Shown here piece by piece: positions 47,540-57,683 of a stretch of 64,000 bases of DNA; position 1 is the first letter of the stretch, and every line of letters starts with the position of its first letter. The position numbers and the translations under genes are program-made. The notes below the pieces were generated by a model. That model searched no databases and had not been told where the DNA came from. It saw only the letters and a list, made by a program, of their open reading frames with translations. The stretch covers positions 434,001-498,000 of the forward strand of contig NZ_JACCEM010000002.1 in the NCBI RefSeq assembly GCF_013416525.1, given 5' to 3'. This DNA comes from Parapusillimonas granuli (GTDB lineage: Bacteria; Pseudomonadota; Gammaproteobacteria; Burkholderiales; Burkholderiaceae_B).

Positions 47540-48439
47540 ATGGCCGTCTTCCAGCTCGTACTGCCCGACTTTCTCCTCATTGCGCTGGGGTGGGTCCTGT
47601 TCCACAAGCTCCGGTTCTCGCGCGACTTTTTCCAGGGCGCTGAAAAGCTCGTCTATTTCGTGCTGTTTCCGGCCCTGCTGTTCCAGTCCATCACCCAGAC
47701 CCCCATCAGCATCTCGGGCGCCTACACGCTTTTGCAGGCCGTGCTGGCGCTGGCCGGCTTCGGCGTGGCGCTGGCCTGGCTTGCGGTCCCGGTGCTGCGG
47801 CCCGAGCCCGTGGCCCATGCCTCCGTGGCCCAGTGCGCCTACCGTTTCAACACGTACATCGGCCTGTCGCTCGCCGGCCCGCTGGCCGGTTCGGCCGGCC
47901 AGACCATCATGGCCATTCTGGTGGGCTTTGCCGTGCCCATCGTCAACGTCGCGGCGGTCCATGCGCTCGCGCGGCAGAACGGCGGCAGGATATTCGGCGA
48001 AATCCTGCGCAATCCCTTCATCATCGCCACCCTGGCCGCCCTGGCCTTCAACTTCCTGCAGATACCCGTGCCCGCCCCGGTGGACGTCACGCTCAAGCGG
48101 CTGGGCGCCTGCGCCATCGCCATCGGCCTGCTGTGCGTGGGCGCCACCCTGTCGCTGCAGGCCGGCCGGGGCAACGGCAGGCTGATCAGCTGGATGCTGG
48201 CCGTGCGCCTGCTGCTGTGCCCCGTGGCGGCGCTGGCCATCGGCTGGGCCATGGACCTGAGCCTGGTCGAGCGGCAGATGTTGTTGTTATTCAGCGCATT
48301 GCCGCCCGCCTCTTCGGCCTACGTGCTGGCGGCCAGAATGGGCGGCGACGGCCGCCTGGTCGCGGGGACGATGTCGATCGGAACCTTGATATCGGCCGCC
48401 ACCATACCCTTGTGGCTGATGCTGGGCGCCACACTGTAA
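47540..48439 (+). CDS. AEC-family transporter (auxin efflux carrier/malonate-type permease)
   Basis: A 299-residue inner-membrane carrier with about ten hydrophobic segments, starting MAVFQLVLPDFLLIALGWVL. The family features AEKLVYFVLFPALLFQSITQ, QCAYRFNTYIGLSLAGPLAG and MLLLFSALPPASSAYVLAAR are present. Members move carboxylates or other anions; the substrate is not predictable. It is divergent from the Bug receptor across a 201-bp gap where no definite site is assigned. Confidence 0.82.
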   Translation: MAVFQLVLPDFLLIALGWVLFHKLRFSRDFFQGAEKLVYFVLFPALLFQSITQTPISISGAYTLLQAVLALAGFGVALAWLAVPVLRPEPVAHASVAQCAYRFNTYIGLSLAGPLAGSAGQTIMAILVGFAVPIVNVAAVHALARQNGGRIFGEILRNPFIIATLAALAFNFLQIPVPAPVDVTLKRLGACAIAIGLLCVGATLSLQAGRGNGRLISWMLAVRLLLCPVAALAIGWAMDLSLVERQMLLLFSALPPASSAYVLAARMGGDGRLVAGTMSIGTLISAATIPLWLMLGATL

Positions 48440-48448
48440 CAAACAGCC

Positions 48449-49003
48449 ATGAACGAAAATACACCGAAATTGAAGACGATTGCCATCGACTTGCCGGACG
48501 AAGACGCCACGGCCGGACTCGCGGCCCAGCTTGCCCCCATGCTGTGCGGGCGGCATCCGGGCCTGCCCGCCACGGCGCCGGGCGGCCGCATCCACCTGCG
48601 CGGCGAACTCGGCGCCGGCAAAACCTGCTTCACGCGGGCCTTCTTGCGAGCCGCGGGAATCCGCGGACGCATAAAAAGTCCTAGCTATACTTTGCTTGAA
48701 AGCTATAATCTTTCTAACTTATACTTCTATCACCTTGATTTTTATAGATTTAGCGATTCGAATGAGTGGCTGGATGCCGGATTTCGGGATATTTTGCATG
48801 AAAATGCGATCGTTTTGATCGAATGGCCGGAGCAGGCGGGCGCCCTGCTTCCCCCTCCCGATCTCGACATTCACCTCGAATATGCCGACACAGGGCGACA
48901 GGCGAGCCTGACGGCCCATAGCGACAAAGGATTATTATGGCTGACGACACTCGTCCTTCCTCCCCCGGCATCTCGCCCACCGGAGCCTCGCGACGCCGGC
49001 TGA
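48449..49003 (+). CDS. tsaE: tRNA threonylcarbamoyladenosine biosynthesis protein TsaE
   Basis: The ATPase of the TsaBDE complex for t6A37 modification. The 184-residue protein has the P-loop HLRGELGAGKTCFTRAFLRA, then SPSYTLLESY, the YFYHLDFYRF segment and VLIEWPEQAG. It is somewhat longer than E. coli TsaE (153). Its middle third (about 48671-48770) has only about 30% GC with many rare codons, in contrast to the high-GC flanks. Its last 67 bp overlap amiC in another frame, which is the conserved tsaE-amiC-mutL-miaA order. Confidence 0.93.
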   Translation: MNENTPKLKTIAIDLPDEDATAGLAAQLAPMLCGRHPGLPATAPGGRIHLRGELGAGKTCFTRAFLRAAGIRGRIKSPSYTLLESYNLSNLYFYHLDFYRFSDSNEWLDAGFRDILHENAIVLIEWPEQAGALLPPPDLDIHLEYADTGRQASLTAHSDKGLLWLTTLVLPPPASRPPEPRDAG

Positions 49004-50304
49004 TCGCGACAGCCGGCACCCTGTTCGTCCTGCCCGTCATCCCCACGGCCGCCCAGGCCGCCACCATCGTGGCGGTGCGTACCTGGCCGGCCGACGAATA
49101 CACGCGCGTCACCCTGGAAATGGACAGCGAACTGAAGGCGCAGCACTTCACGCTGGACAACCCCGACCGCCTGGTCGTCGACATCGAGGGCCTGACGATC
49201 AACGCCACCATCCGCGACCTGATCTCCAAAGTCCGGCCCAACGATCCCTACATCGAATCCGTGCGGGTGGCGCAGAACCGCCCCGACGTCGTCCGCCTGG
49301 TCATGGACCTGAAGCAGCCCATCGCGCCGCAGGTGTTCACCCTGAAACCGATAGGCGAGTATAAGTACCGCCTGGTGCTGGACCTCTACCCCAAGATCGC
49401 CCAGGATCCGCTGATGGCCATCATGGACGGCGCCGACACCGACCCGCTGGCCGAAGTGCTGGAAGACCTCGCGCGCAACAGCCCGCTGCCCGACGCGCCC
49501 GTGCCTTCGATGCCGGGGCAGACCTTGCCGCCGGTCGCGCGCAAGCCCAAGCCTTCCGCGCCGGCGCCGGCCCCCAAGCCGTCCGAGCCGCCCGCGGGCC
49601 GGCAGTCCATATTGATCGCGCTCGACCCGGGCCACGGCGGGGAAGACCCCGGCGCCATCGGCCGGAACGGCACGCGCGAAAAAGACATCGTGCTGAGCAT
49701 CGCCAAGCGCCTGAAAAAGCTCATCGACGCGCAGCCCGGCATGCGCGCCTACCTCACGCGCGACAACGATTATTTCGTTCCCCTGCACGTGCGCGTGCAA
49801 AAAGCGCGCCGCGTCAAGGCCGACCTGTTCATCTCCATACACGCCGACGCCTGGATCAAGCCCTCGGCCCGGGGTTCTTCGGTGTTCGCCCTGTCGCAGA
49901 ACGGGGCCACCAGCGCCGCCGCGCGCTGGATGGCGCAGCGCGAGAACGATGCCGACCTGATCGGCGGCGTGAATCTCGGCTCGCACAACAAGCAGGTGGC
50001 GCAAGTCCTGCTCGACCTGTCCACCGCGGCCCAGATCAATGATTCGGTGCGCGTCGGCGGCAACGTGCTGGCGGAAATCGGCAAGATCAACCGGCTGCAC
50101 AAAAAAAGCGTGGAGCGCGCCGGCTTCGCCGTGCTGAAGGCGCCCGACATCCCCTCCATACTGGTGGAAACGGCCTTCATCAGCAATCCCGAGGAAGAGC
50201 GCCTGCTGCGCAGCCCCGCGCACCAGGACAAGATCGCCAGGGCCATGCTCGAAGGCGTCAACGATTACTTCGCGGCCCGGCCGGCCCTGGCGCGCCGCGC
50301 TTGA
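48937..50304 (+). CDS. amiC: N-acetylmuramoyl-L-alanine amidase AmiC
   Basis: A septal peptidoglycan hydrolase needed for daughter-cell separation. The 455-residue protein has a Tat signal (ASRRRLIATAGTLFVLPVIP, cleavage after AQA). An AMIN domain follows (about 42-150, ATIVAVRTWPADEYTRVTLE), then a Pro/Lys/Ala linker (about 180-225). The Amidase_3 domain has zinc ligands in LIALDPGHGGEDPGAIG, NGTREKDIVLS and FISIHADAW and the catalytic Glu in SILVETAFISNPEEE. The ATG lies inside tsaE. Confidence 0.95.
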   Translation: MADDTRPSSPGISPTGASRRRLIATAGTLFVLPVIPTAAQAATIVAVRTWPADEYTRVTLEMDSELKAQHFTLDNPDRLVVDIEGLTINATIRDLISKVRPNDPYIESVRVAQNRPDVVRLVMDLKQPIAPQVFTLKPIGEYKYRLVLDLYPKIAQDPLMAIMDGADTDPLAEVLEDLARNSPLPDAPVPSMPGQTLPPVARKPKPSAPAPAPKPSEPPAGRQSILIALDPGHGGEDPGAIGRNGTREKDIVLSIAKRLKKLIDAQPGMRAYLTRDNDYFVPLHVRVQKARRVKADLFISIHADAWIKPSARGSSVFALSQNGATSAAARWMAQRENDADLIGGVNLGSHNKQVAQVLLDLSTAAQINDSVRVGGNVLAEIGKINRLHKKSVERAGFAVLKAPDIPSILVETAFISNPEEERLLRSPAHQDKIARAMLEGVNDYFAARPALARRA

Positions 50305-50363
50305 ACGGCCCTCGGGCGGGCCGGCGCGCGCGGACGGGCTGACGCGGACGGGCTAAAATCGGC

Positions 50364-52253
50364 ATGTCCACCCCACCCGCCATGCCCATGGAAATGAATG
50401 CCGCCATGCCGGAACGCCGTTCCATCGCCCCCCTGCCCGACCTGCTCATCAGCCAGATCGCCGCCGGCGAAGTGATCGAGCGCCCGGCCTCCGTCCTGAA
50501 AGAGCTCCTGGAAAACTCCCTGGATGCCGGCGCGCGCGCCATCGAAGTCCGGCTGGACGGCGGCGGCATCCGGCGCATCGCCGTGACCGACGACGGCTGC
50601 GGCATCCCGAAGGACGAACTGCATCTGGCGCTGATGCGCCACGCCACCAGCAAGATCGCCACGCTGAGCGAGCTGGAATCGGTGGGCTCCATGGGGTTCC
50701 GGGGCGAGGCCCTGGCCTCGATCGCCTCGGTGGCGCGCGTCAGCCTGACCTCGCGCACCGCCGGCAGCCCGCACGCCTGGCAGATCTCCAGCCGGAGCGA
50801 GACGCCGCAGGCCGCGGCGGGCGCCCAGGGAACGACCATAGACGTGCGGCAGCTGTTCGACGACATTCCCGCCCGGCGCAAGTTCCTGAAGTCCGAGGCC
50901 ACGGAATACGGCCATTGCGTGGATGCCCTGGAACGCATCGCGCTGGCGCATCCCCAGGTCGCCTTCCGCCTGTTCCACAACGACAAGGCGCAGCGCAACT
51001 GGCGCGCGACCGACCCCCTGCAGCGCGTGCGCGACATCCTGGGCGCGGAGTTCATCGAGCAAGGCCTGGAGATCTGGCAGGAGCAGGGCCTGATCTCGCT
51101 GCAAGGCATCATCACCCGCCCCACTTTCGCCCGCAGCCGCGCCGACCGCCAATTCCTGTACGTGAACGGGCGCTACGTCCGGGACCGCAGCGTGTCGCAC
51201 GCCATCCGCCAGGCTTATGCGGACGTCCTGCACGGCGACCGCCAGCCCGCCTTCGTGCTGTTCCTGGCGGTCGACCCGGCCGGCGTCGACGTCAACGTGC
51301 ACCCCGCCAAGCACGAGGTCCGCTTCCGGGACAGCGGCGCCATACACCGCTACGTGAGCCAGACGCTCGGAAACGCGCTGGCCGCCGCGGGCGGCCAGGC
51401 CGCGGCCGCGCCCGGCTTCCTCGACGCCGCCGCCGTGCCGCCATCGGGCCCCTCGCCCGCACGGCACGAAGCCGCGGCGCCGCAGCCGTACGCCGACGCG
51501 CCGAGCCGCGGCATGCCCGCCTACCACCCCCCGTCCCGACCGCCTGCGCAGCAGGCCTTCCGCCTGAACGATCATGGCTCGCCCGCCGCCACGGACTGGC
51601 AGTCCTTCTATCGTCCCATCGAGGCATCGCCGGGCGCGGCGCCCGCGCGCACCGACTTGCCGGACGACGAATTCCCCCTGGGCATGGCTCTGGGCCAGTT
51701 GCACGGCATCTACATCCTGGCGCAGAACCGGTCCGGCATGGTCCTGGTCGACATGCATGCCGCGCACGAAAGAGTCGTGTACGAACAGCTCAAAGCCGCC
51801 ATGGACGCGCAGGACCTTCCCCGGCAGGAACTCCTGGTTCCGATCGTGTTCAATGTCGGCGAAAAAGACCTGGCGCTGGCCGAAGAACATGCCGCCACGC
51901 TGAACGAGCTGGGGCTGGACCTGCGCCCCGCCGGGCCGGCCTCGCTGGCCGTGCGCGCGGTGCCCGCGCTGCTGGCCCACGGCGACATCGAATCGCTCGC
52001 GCGCGGCGTCCTGCGCGATCTGGCGAACGTCGGCGTTTCGCCGCGCCTGACCGAGCAGCGCAACGAGCTGCTTTCCACCATGGCCTGCCACGGCTCCGTG
52101 CGCGCCAACCGCCGGCTGAGCCTGGATGAAATGAACGCGCTGCTGCGCCGCATGGAGCGCACGGAACGGGCGGACCAATGCAATCACGGCCGCCCCACCT
52201 GGGTGCAATGGCCCTTGAAAGACCTGGACAAACTCTTCATGCGCGGCCAATGA
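50364..52253 (+). CDS. mutL: DNA mismatch repair protein MutL
   Basis: MutL is the GHKL ATPase linking MutS to downstream repair. The 629-residue protein has ATPase motifs [35 protein letters not shown] and [15 protein letters not shown] Pro/Ala-rich linker (about 350-430) and the C-terminal dimerisation domain ([33 protein letters not shown]) follow. [12 protein letters not shown] is seen, but not the DQHAxxER(x)4E endonuclease version in exactly canonical form, so nicking activity is uncertain. Its TGA overlaps the miaA ATG. Confidence 0.96.
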   Translation: MSTPPAMPMEMNAAMPERRSIAPLPDLLISQIAAGEVIERPASVLKELLENSLDAGARAIEVRLDGGGIRRIAVTDDGCGIPKDELHLALMRHATSKIATLSELESVGSMGFRGEALASIASVARVSLTSRTAGSPHAWQISSRSETPQAAAGAQGTTIDVRQLFDDIPARRKFLKSEATEYGHCVDALERIALAHPQVAFRLFHNDKAQRNWRATDPLQRVRDILGAEFIEQGLEIWQEQGLISLQGIITRPTFARSRADRQFLYVNGRYVRDRSVSHAIRQAYADVLHGDRQPAFVLFLAVDPAGVDVNVHPAKHEVRFRDSGAIHRYVSQTLGNALAAAGGQAAAAPGFLDAAAVPPSGPSPARHEAAAPQPYADAPSRGMPAYHPPSRPPAQQAFRLNDHGSPAATDWQSFYRPIEASPGAAPARTDLPDDEFPLGMALGQLHGIYILAQNRSGMVLVDMHAAHERVVYEQLKAAMDAQDLPRQELLVPIVFNVGEKDLALAEEHAATLNELGLDLRPAGPASLAVRAVPALLAHGDIESLARGVLRDLANVGVSPRLTEQRNELLSTMACHGSVRANRRLSLDEMNALLRRMERTERADQCNHGRPTWVQWPLKDLDKLFMRGQ

Positions 52254-53194
52254 GCTTCCCCGTCATCTGCCTTGCCGGCCCCACCGCGGCGGGAAAAAGC
52301 GCCACGACGCTCGCGATCGCGCGGCGCTGGCCGGTCGAGATCATCGCCATGGACTCCGCCACCATCTACCGCGGCATGGACATCGGCACCGCCAAGCCCT
52401 CGCGCGAGGAACGAGCGCTGGCGCCCCACCACCTGCTGGACATCCGCGACCCCTCGGAAAGCTATTCGGCCGCGGACTTCCATGCGGACGCCACCCGCCT
52501 GATCCACGACATCCGCGCCCGCGGCAGGCTGCCGCTGCTCTCGGGCGGCACCATGCTGTACTACAAGGCGCTGCGCGAGGGTCTGAGCGCGCTGCCCCCC
52601 GCCGACCCGGCGCTGCGCGCCCAGATCGACGAAGAAGCCCGCCTGGTCGGCTGGCCCGCGCTGCATCGCCAACTGGCGGCCTACGACCCGCAAACCGCCC
52701 AGAGGCTGGCGCCCAACGACAGCCAGCGGCTGCAGCGGGCCATCGAGATCTACCGCGCCAGCGGGCGCAGCATGTCCGCGTGGCTGAGCGACGCGCCGGC
52801 GCGCCGCGACGACAGCCTGTCCTTCGCCACCATCAGCCTGGAGCCTTCGGACCGCCTCGCTCTGCACGCGCGCATCGCGGCGCGCTACCGGAGCATGATA
52901 GAAAACGGCCTGGTCGAGGAAGTCCGGGCCTTGTACGAGCGCGGCGACCTGCACACGGGCCTGCCCGCCATCCGCTGCGTGGGATACCGGCAGCTATGGG
53001 ATCACCTGGAAGGCCGGATCGGCCTGGAAGAAGCCGTGGAGCGGGCCACGGCGGCCACGCGCCAACTGGCGAAACGCCAGCTGACGTGGCTGCGCTCGCT
53101 GCCTGAACGAGAAGTCGTGGACTGCCTGTCGGCAAGCGCGGCGGAACAGGTGCTGCGCAAGGTCGCCGCGCACTGGCCCGGCGACCACGGCTGA
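52250..53194 (+). CDS. miaA: tRNA dimethylallyltransferase MiaA
   Basis: It prenylates A37 of tRNAs reading UNN codons. The 314-residue protein has the P-loop [20 protein letters not shown], the catalytic Asp/Thr segment [38 protein letters not shown] and the C-terminal [13 protein letters not shown]. The ATG is the ATGA overlap with mutL (52250-52253), so it is translationally coupled. It is convergent with purM with only 7 bp between stops. Confidence 0.97.
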   Translation: MSFPVICLAGPTAAGKSATTLAIARRWPVEIIAMDSATIYRGMDIGTAKPSREERALAPHHLLDIRDPSESYSAADFHADATRLIHDIRARGRLPLLSGGTMLYYKALREGLSALPPADPALRAQIDEEARLVGWPALHRQLAAYDPQTAQRLAPNDSQRLQRAIEIYRASGRSMSAWLSDAPARRDDSLSFATISLEPSDRLALHARIAARYRSMIENGLVEEVRALYERGDLHTGLPAIRCVGYRQLWDHLEGRIGLEEAVERATAATRQLAKRQLTWLRSLPEREVVDCLSASAAEQVLRKVAAHWPGDHG

Positions 53195-53201
53195 ACCGGC
53201 G

Positions 53202-54254
53202 TCAGACGACGATCGTCTGGGGCGCGCCGGCGCCTTCCCGCTCGATGATCTCGCCCAGGCGGCTGACCTGCTCGCCCTGGGCGGCCAGCGTGGCGGCGAC
53301 GGCGTCCGCCTGGTCGGCCGGAACGACGACCACCATGCCGATGCCGCAGTTGAATACGCGATGCATCTCCGCGTCGGCCACGCCGCCGTTCTGCTGCAGC
53401 CAGGAGAACAGTTCGGGCATGGCCCAGGCGTCGCGGTGCAGGCGCGCCGCCAGCCCCGGCTGCAGAATGCGGGGCACGTTGTCCAGCAGGCCGCCGCCCG
53501 TGATGTGGGCAAGCCCCTTGATGGCGGCCCCATGCGCCTGCAAGGCCGCGAGCACGGACTTGACGTAGATGCGGGTGGGCTCCATGACGACGTCTTCCAG
53601 CGGGCGGCCGCCCAATTCCTGGCCGGGCCGCGCGTTGGCGTGCGTGAGGATTTTGCGCAGCAGCGAAAACCCGTTGGAATGCGCGCCGCTGGACGCCAGG
53701 CCCAGCACGGCGTCGCCCGGCTGTATGCTTTTGCCGTCGATGATGCGGGATTTTTCGACCGCGCCGACGGCGAATCCGGCCAGGTCGTATTCGCCGTCGG
53801 GATACATGCCGGGCATTTCCGCGGTTTCGCCGCCGATCAGGGCGCAGCCCGCCAGCTCGCAGCCCCGGGCGATGCCGCCGATCACGCTGGCGGCGGTGTC
53901 GACGGACAGCTTGCCGCAAGCGAAATAGTCCAGGAAATAGAGCGGTTCCGCGCCCTGCACCAGGATGTCGTTGACGCTCATCGCCACCAGGTCGATGCCC
54001 ACGGTATCGTGGCGATTCCATTCGAAAGCCAGGCGCAGCTTGGTGCCGACGCCGTCGGTTCCCGAAACCAGCACGGGCTCCTTCAGCTGCGGCGGCACCT
54101 CGAACAGCGCGCCGAAGCCGCCGATGCCCGCCATGACCCCCGCCCTCATGGTCCTGGCCGCGAGCGGCTTGATGCGATCGACCAGCGCTTCGCCGGCGTC
54201 GATGTCGACGCCCGCATCGCGGTAGGTCAGGGAAGCGGAATGTTTGTTATTCAT
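53202..54254 (-). CDS. purM: Phosphoribosylformylglycinamidine cyclo-ligase (AIR synthetase)
   Basis: The fifth step of de novo purine synthesis. The 350-residue PurM has the N-terminal [20 protein letters not shown], the ATP/substrate block [20 protein letters not shown], the loop [19 protein letters not shown] and [20 protein letters not shown]. The ATG at 54252-54254 begins the conserved sequence. It is divergent from hda across 142 bp, as in E. coli-like neighbourhoods. No PurR-type site was recognised. Confidence 0.97.
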   Translation of the reverse strand: MNNKHSASLTYRDAGVDIDAGEALVDRIKPLAARTMRAGVMAGIGGFGALFEVPPQLKEPVLVSGTDGVGTKLRLAFEWNRHDTVGIDLVAMSVNDILVQGAEPLYFLDYFACGKLSVDTAASVIGGIARGCELAGCALIGGETAEMPGMYPDGEYDLAGFAVGAVEKSRIIDGKSIQPGDAVLGLASSGAHSNGFSLLRKILTHANARPGQELGGRPLEDVVMEPTRIYVKSVLAALQAHGAAIKGLAHITGGGLLDNVPRILQPGLAARLHRDAWAMPELFSWLQQNGGVADAEMHRVFNCGIGMVVVVPADQADAVAATLAAQGEQVSRLGEIIEREGAGAPQTIVV

Positions 54255-54396
54255 GAGAAATGCCGTGGGATATGTAAGAATTGCATGTTGAATTAAATAA
54301 CCAGGCTTGATTTTACGATGAACGCGGTCCGGCATGCCCGCATGCCGGGCGGCGGGCGCCCGGCCCGGCCGGCGGACTGTCGACAAGCCGACACCC

Positions 54397-55104
54397 ATGA
54401 CACAGCAACTGATACTAGACCTTCTGCCGCCCCCGCCCCCTTCGCTGGAAAACTTCGTCGCGGGCGGCAACCAGGAAGCGCTGGACGCCCTGCGCCATTG
54501 GCGCTCCGGCCGGGCCATCTACCTGTGGGGCGCGCCCGGCGTGGGCCGCAGCCACCTGCTGCGCGCCCTGGCCGGCGACGGGCAGGCCTTCTATTTCAGC
54601 CCGCCGGGCCCGGCGCGGGCGCTGAAGGAAATCGCCACCGCCGACCCCCCGCCCTACCGGCTGATCGCCATCGACGACGTCCAGCGCCTGGATGCCGACG
54701 GGCAGGCGGCGCTGTTCACACTGTACAATCGCTGGCGCGAAGTGGCCTCGACGGAACAGGGTTTCGCGCTGATTCTGGCGGGCGACCGCGCGCCGCTGGC
54801 CATGCCGCTGCGCGAAGACCTGCGCACGCGCCTGGGCTGGGACCTGGTCTTCCGCCTGGACCCGCTTTCCGACGACGACCGCGCGCGTGCGCTCAAGCAG
54901 CGCGCAAGCGACCGGGGGCTGGAGCTTTCCACGGAAGTCGTCAACTGGGTGCTGACGCATTACGCGCGCGACATGAGCCGGCTGAGCGCCCTGGTGGACG
55001 CCCTGGACCGCTATTCCCTGGAAAAGCACCGCGCCATCACGCTGCCCCTATTGAAAGACCTGCTGGCCTCGAGCCAGTCCAACACCGAAGCTGCCGATTT
55101 ATGA
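54397..55104 (+). CDS. hda: DnaA regulatory inactivator Hda
   Basis: Hda, with the DNA-loaded clamp, stimulates DnaA-ATP hydrolysis to limit re-initiation. The 235-residue protein starts [20 protein letters not shown], where the Q-L-x-L segment is the expected clamp-binding motif. The Hda-type P-loop is [20 protein letters not shown] (GRS instead of GKS, normal for Hda), Walker B is [11 protein letters not shown], and the box VII/VIII region is [20 protein letters not shown]. It overlaps the HAD gene by ATGA. Confidence 0.93.
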   Translation: MTQQLILDLLPPPPPSLENFVAGGNQEALDALRHWRSGRAIYLWGAPGVGRSHLLRALAGDGQAFYFSPPGPARALKEIATADPPPYRLIAIDDVQRLDADGQAALFTLYNRWREVASTEQGFALILAGDRAPLAMPLREDLRTRLGWDLVFRLDPLSDDDRARALKQRASDRGLELSTEVVNWVLTHYARDMSRLSALVDALDRYSLEKHRAITLPLLKDLLASSQSNTEAADL

Positions 55105-55802
55105 CCTCCTCGAAACGCCTGGCCCTATTCGATCTCGACCACACGCTGCTGCCGCTGGACAGCGACTACCAGTGGGCCGACTACCTGGCGCGCACCGGCC
55201 GGGCCGGCGATCCCGCCGAGGCCCAGCGCCGCAATGAAGAACTGATGCTGCGCTACAACGCCGGCCAGCTGACCGCGGAACAGTCCGCCGAATTCATGCT
55301 GGGCCTGCTGACCCGCGCCGAGCCGCCCGAACTGGCCCGCTGGCACGAACAGTTCATGGCCGAGATCATCCGCCCCGCCATCCTGCCCACGGCCACCGAA
55401 CTGGTGCGCGAACATCTGGCCCAAGGGGACTTGTGCGCCATCGTCACCGCCACCAATGAATTCGTCACCACCCCCATCGCCCGCGCCTTCGGCATCCCCA
55501 ACCTGATCGCCACGATCCCGGAAATGCTCGACGGCCGCTACACGGGGCGCATCCAGGGCGTGCCCAGCTTCCAGGCCGGCAAGATCACGCGGGTCAATGA
55601 CTGGCTGGCGGGCATGGGCCTGCGCCTGGACGATTTCTCGCGCAGCTATTTCTACAGCGATTCGCCCAACGACCTGCCGCTGCTGGAAGTCGTGAGCCAC
55701 CCCATCGCCACCAATCCCAGCGACACCCTGCGCGAGGTCGCGCGGCAGCGCGGCTGGAAGATACTCGACCTGTTCAAGGACATGCGGGACGCAAAGTCAT
55801 AA
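55101..55802 (+). CDS. HAD-IB family phosphatase (SerB-like hydrolase)
   Basis: A 233-residue HAD-IB hydrolase. Motif I is LALFDLDHTLLPLDSDYQWA, motif II is AIVTATNEFVTTPIA, motif III is PSFQAGKITRVND and motif IV is YFYSDSPNDLPLLEVV. Relatives are annotated as phosphoserine-phosphatase-like or histidinol-phosphatase-like in Burkholderiales; the substrate is unproven. The start overlaps hda (ATGA), and pcnB follows after 10 bp, making an hda-HAD-pcnB-folK operon. Confidence 0.85.
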   Translation: MTSSKRLALFDLDHTLLPLDSDYQWADYLARTGRAGDPAEAQRRNEELMLRYNAGQLTAEQSAEFMLGLLTRAEPPELARWHEQFMAEIIRPAILPTATELVREHLAQGDLCAIVTATNEFVTTPIARAFGIPNLIATIPEMLDGRYTGRIQGVPSFQAGKITRVNDWLAGMGLRLDDFSRSYFYSDSPNDLPLLEVVSHPIATNPSDTLREVARQRGWKILDLFKDMRDAKS

Positions 55803-55812
55803 AATACCGCTC

Positions 55813-57174
55813 ATGTTGAAAGAAACAATAAAAAACTTCGTTTCGCGCCTGTTTTCCGCGCCGGCGCGCGGGCCCGAGCGCCTGTCGCGCGACAAGCACG
55901 GCATCGATCGCCGCCTGGTTTCCCGCCATGCGATCAAAGTCTGCGAAGTGCTGCGCCACGAAGGCTATGAAGCCTACATCGTCGGCGGCGCGGTGCGCGA
56001 CCTCATCGTCGGCCTGGAGCCCAAGGATTTCGACGTCGCCACCAACGCAACCCCGGATCAGATCCGCCCGCTGTTCCGCCGCGCGCGCATCATCGGCAAG
56101 CGCTTCCAGCTGGTGCACGTGGTCTTCGGCCAGGAAATCATCGAGACCTCCACCTTCCGCGCCAACGGGGCGGCCGACGAAGACACCGACGAACACGGCC
56201 GCATCCTGCGCGACAACCTGTTCGGCACGCAGGAAGAAGACGCGGCCCGCCGCGACTTCACCCTGAACGCGCTGTATTACGACCCCATCAACGAAGAAGT
56301 CATCGACTACCATCGGGGCGTCGCCGACCTGAAGAAGCGCGTGGTGCGCATGATAGGCGATCCGGAAAAACGCTATCGCGAAGACCCGGTCCGCATGCTG
56401 CGCGCCATCCGTTTCGCCGCCAAGCTGGACGCCAAGCTGGACCCGGCCACGGGCGAGCCCATCGCACGCCTGTGCCATCTCATCGAGAACGTGCCGGCCT
56501 CGCGCCTGTTCGATGAAATCCTCAAGCTGCTCACCTGCGGCCACGCCATGGACTGCCTGCGCCAGCTGCGTCTAGCCGGCCTGCACCAGGGGCTGCTGCC
56601 GCTCATCGACCTCATCTTCGAAGAAGAAGGCGGCGAACAGTTCGTGGATCTGGCGCTGGCCCGGACCGACGCCCGCGTGCGGGCGGGCAAGACCATCAGC
56701 CCCAGTTTCCTGTTCGCGGCCCTGCTCTGGAAGCTGGTCAAGAAGCGCTGGCTGGCGCTGATCGAGGGCGGCGAGCACGCCGCCCAGGCCCTCATGCTGG
56801 CCGCCGATTCCGTCATGGAAGAACAGACCCGGAAACTCGCCATACAGCGGCGCTTCCAGTCCGACATGCGCGAAATCTGGTTCATGCAGGCGCGCTTCGA
56901 GCACGTCAGCGCCCGCGCCATATGGCGCATGCTGGAGCAGCCCAGGTTCCGCGCGGCGGTGGACTTCCTGCAGCTGCGCGCCGAAGCCAAGGAAGTGGAC
57001 AGCGTGCAGGCCCAGTGGTGGATGGACCTGGCCAACGCCGAAGACGCCGTCCGCGCGGAAATGATCGAGGCCTACCAGGCGGCGCAGCGCGGCAAGCCCC
57101 CGGCCGGCAAGCGCCGCCGCAGCCCGCGCAAGCGCGCGGCGCGCAAAAGCGCGCCGGCGGCCGCTCACGGCTGA
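55813..57174 (+). CDS. pcnB: Poly(A) polymerase I
   Basis: It adds 3' poly(A) tails that promote RNA decay. The 453-residue nucleotidyltransferase has YIVGGAVRDLIVGLEPKDFD followed by VAT (catalytic Asp pair), IIGKRFQLVHVVFGQEIIET, RRDFTLNALYYDPINEEVID and the PcnB-specific EDPVRMLRAIRFAAKLDAKL. The C-terminus is Arg/Lys/Ala-rich (KRRRSPRKRAARKSAPAAAH). It is distinguished from the CCA enzyme by length and tail. It is followed by folK. Confidence 0.93.
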   Translation: MLKETIKNFVSRLFSAPARGPERLSRDKHGIDRRLVSRHAIKVCEVLRHEGYEAYIVGGAVRDLIVGLEPKDFDVATNATPDQIRPLFRRARIIGKRFQLVHVVFGQEIIETSTFRANGAADEDTDEHGRILRDNLFGTQEEDAARRDFTLNALYYDPINEEVIDYHRGVADLKKRVVRMIGDPEKRYREDPVRMLRAIRFAAKLDAKLDPATGEPIARLCHLIENVPASRLFDEILKLLTCGHAMDCLRQLRLAGLHQGLLPLIDLIFEEEGGEQFVDLALARTDARVRAGKTISPSFLFAALLWKLVKKRWLALIEGGEHAAQALMLAADSVMEEQTRKLAIQRRFQSDMREIWFMQARFEHVSARAIWRMLEQPRFRAAVDFLQLRAEAKEVDSVQAQWWMDLANAEDAVRAEMIEAYQAAQRGKPPAGKRRRSPRKRAARKSAPAAAHG

Positions 57175-57206
57175 GCGCTCGGCGGCATGCGGAACGCGGA
57201 GCGGGA

Positions 57207-57683
57207 ATGATCCTGGCATACATCGGAATGGGCGCGAATCTGGGCGATGCGCGCCGGACCCTGCTGGCCGCGGCGCGCGAACTGTCGGAGCTGCCCGGGA
57301 CGGCCGGACTCGCCCTGTCGCGTTTCTATCGCAGCGCGCCGGTCGATGCCGGCGGGCCGGACTACGTCAATGCCGTCGCCGCGATCCGGACGTCGCTGGA
57401 CGCGCACGCCCTGCTGAAGGCGCTGCAGGCCATCGAAGACCGCCACGGCCGCCTGCGGCCGTACCGCAACGCCCCGCGCACCCTCGACCTGGACCTGCTG
57501 CTGTACGGCGCCGAAACGATAGACGACGCCGACCTGACCGTGCCGCATCCGCGCATGCACCAGCGCGCCTTCGTGCTGCGCCCCCTGGCCGACCTGGCGC
57601 CGGACACGGTGCTGCCGCAAGGCGGCCTGCCCGAGCTGCTCGCCGCCTGCGCCGGCCAGGAGCTTCAGATATTGCCGGACTGA
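57207..57683 (+). CDS. folK: 2-amino-4-hydroxy-6-hydroxymethyldihydropteridine pyrophosphokinase
   Basis: It produces the pterin pyrophosphate used by FolP. The 158-residue protein has AYIGMGANLGDARRTLLAAA, the pterin-binding PVDAGGPDYVNAVAAIRTSL and the catalytic RPYRNAPRTLDLDLLLYGAE, then the DLTVPHPRMHQRAFVLRPLA block. The ATG at 57207 lies 33 bp after pcnB, which is the standard pcnB-folK pair. Its 3' end overlaps the convergent citE-like gene by 19 bp. Confidence 0.96.
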   Translation: MILAYIGMGANLGDARRTLLAAARELSELPGTAGLALSRFYRSAPVDAGGPDYVNAVAAIRTSLDAHALLKALQAIEDRHGRLRPYRNAPRTLDLDLLLYGAETIDDADLTVPHPRMHQRAFVLRPLADLAPDTVLPQGGLPELLAACAGQELQILPD

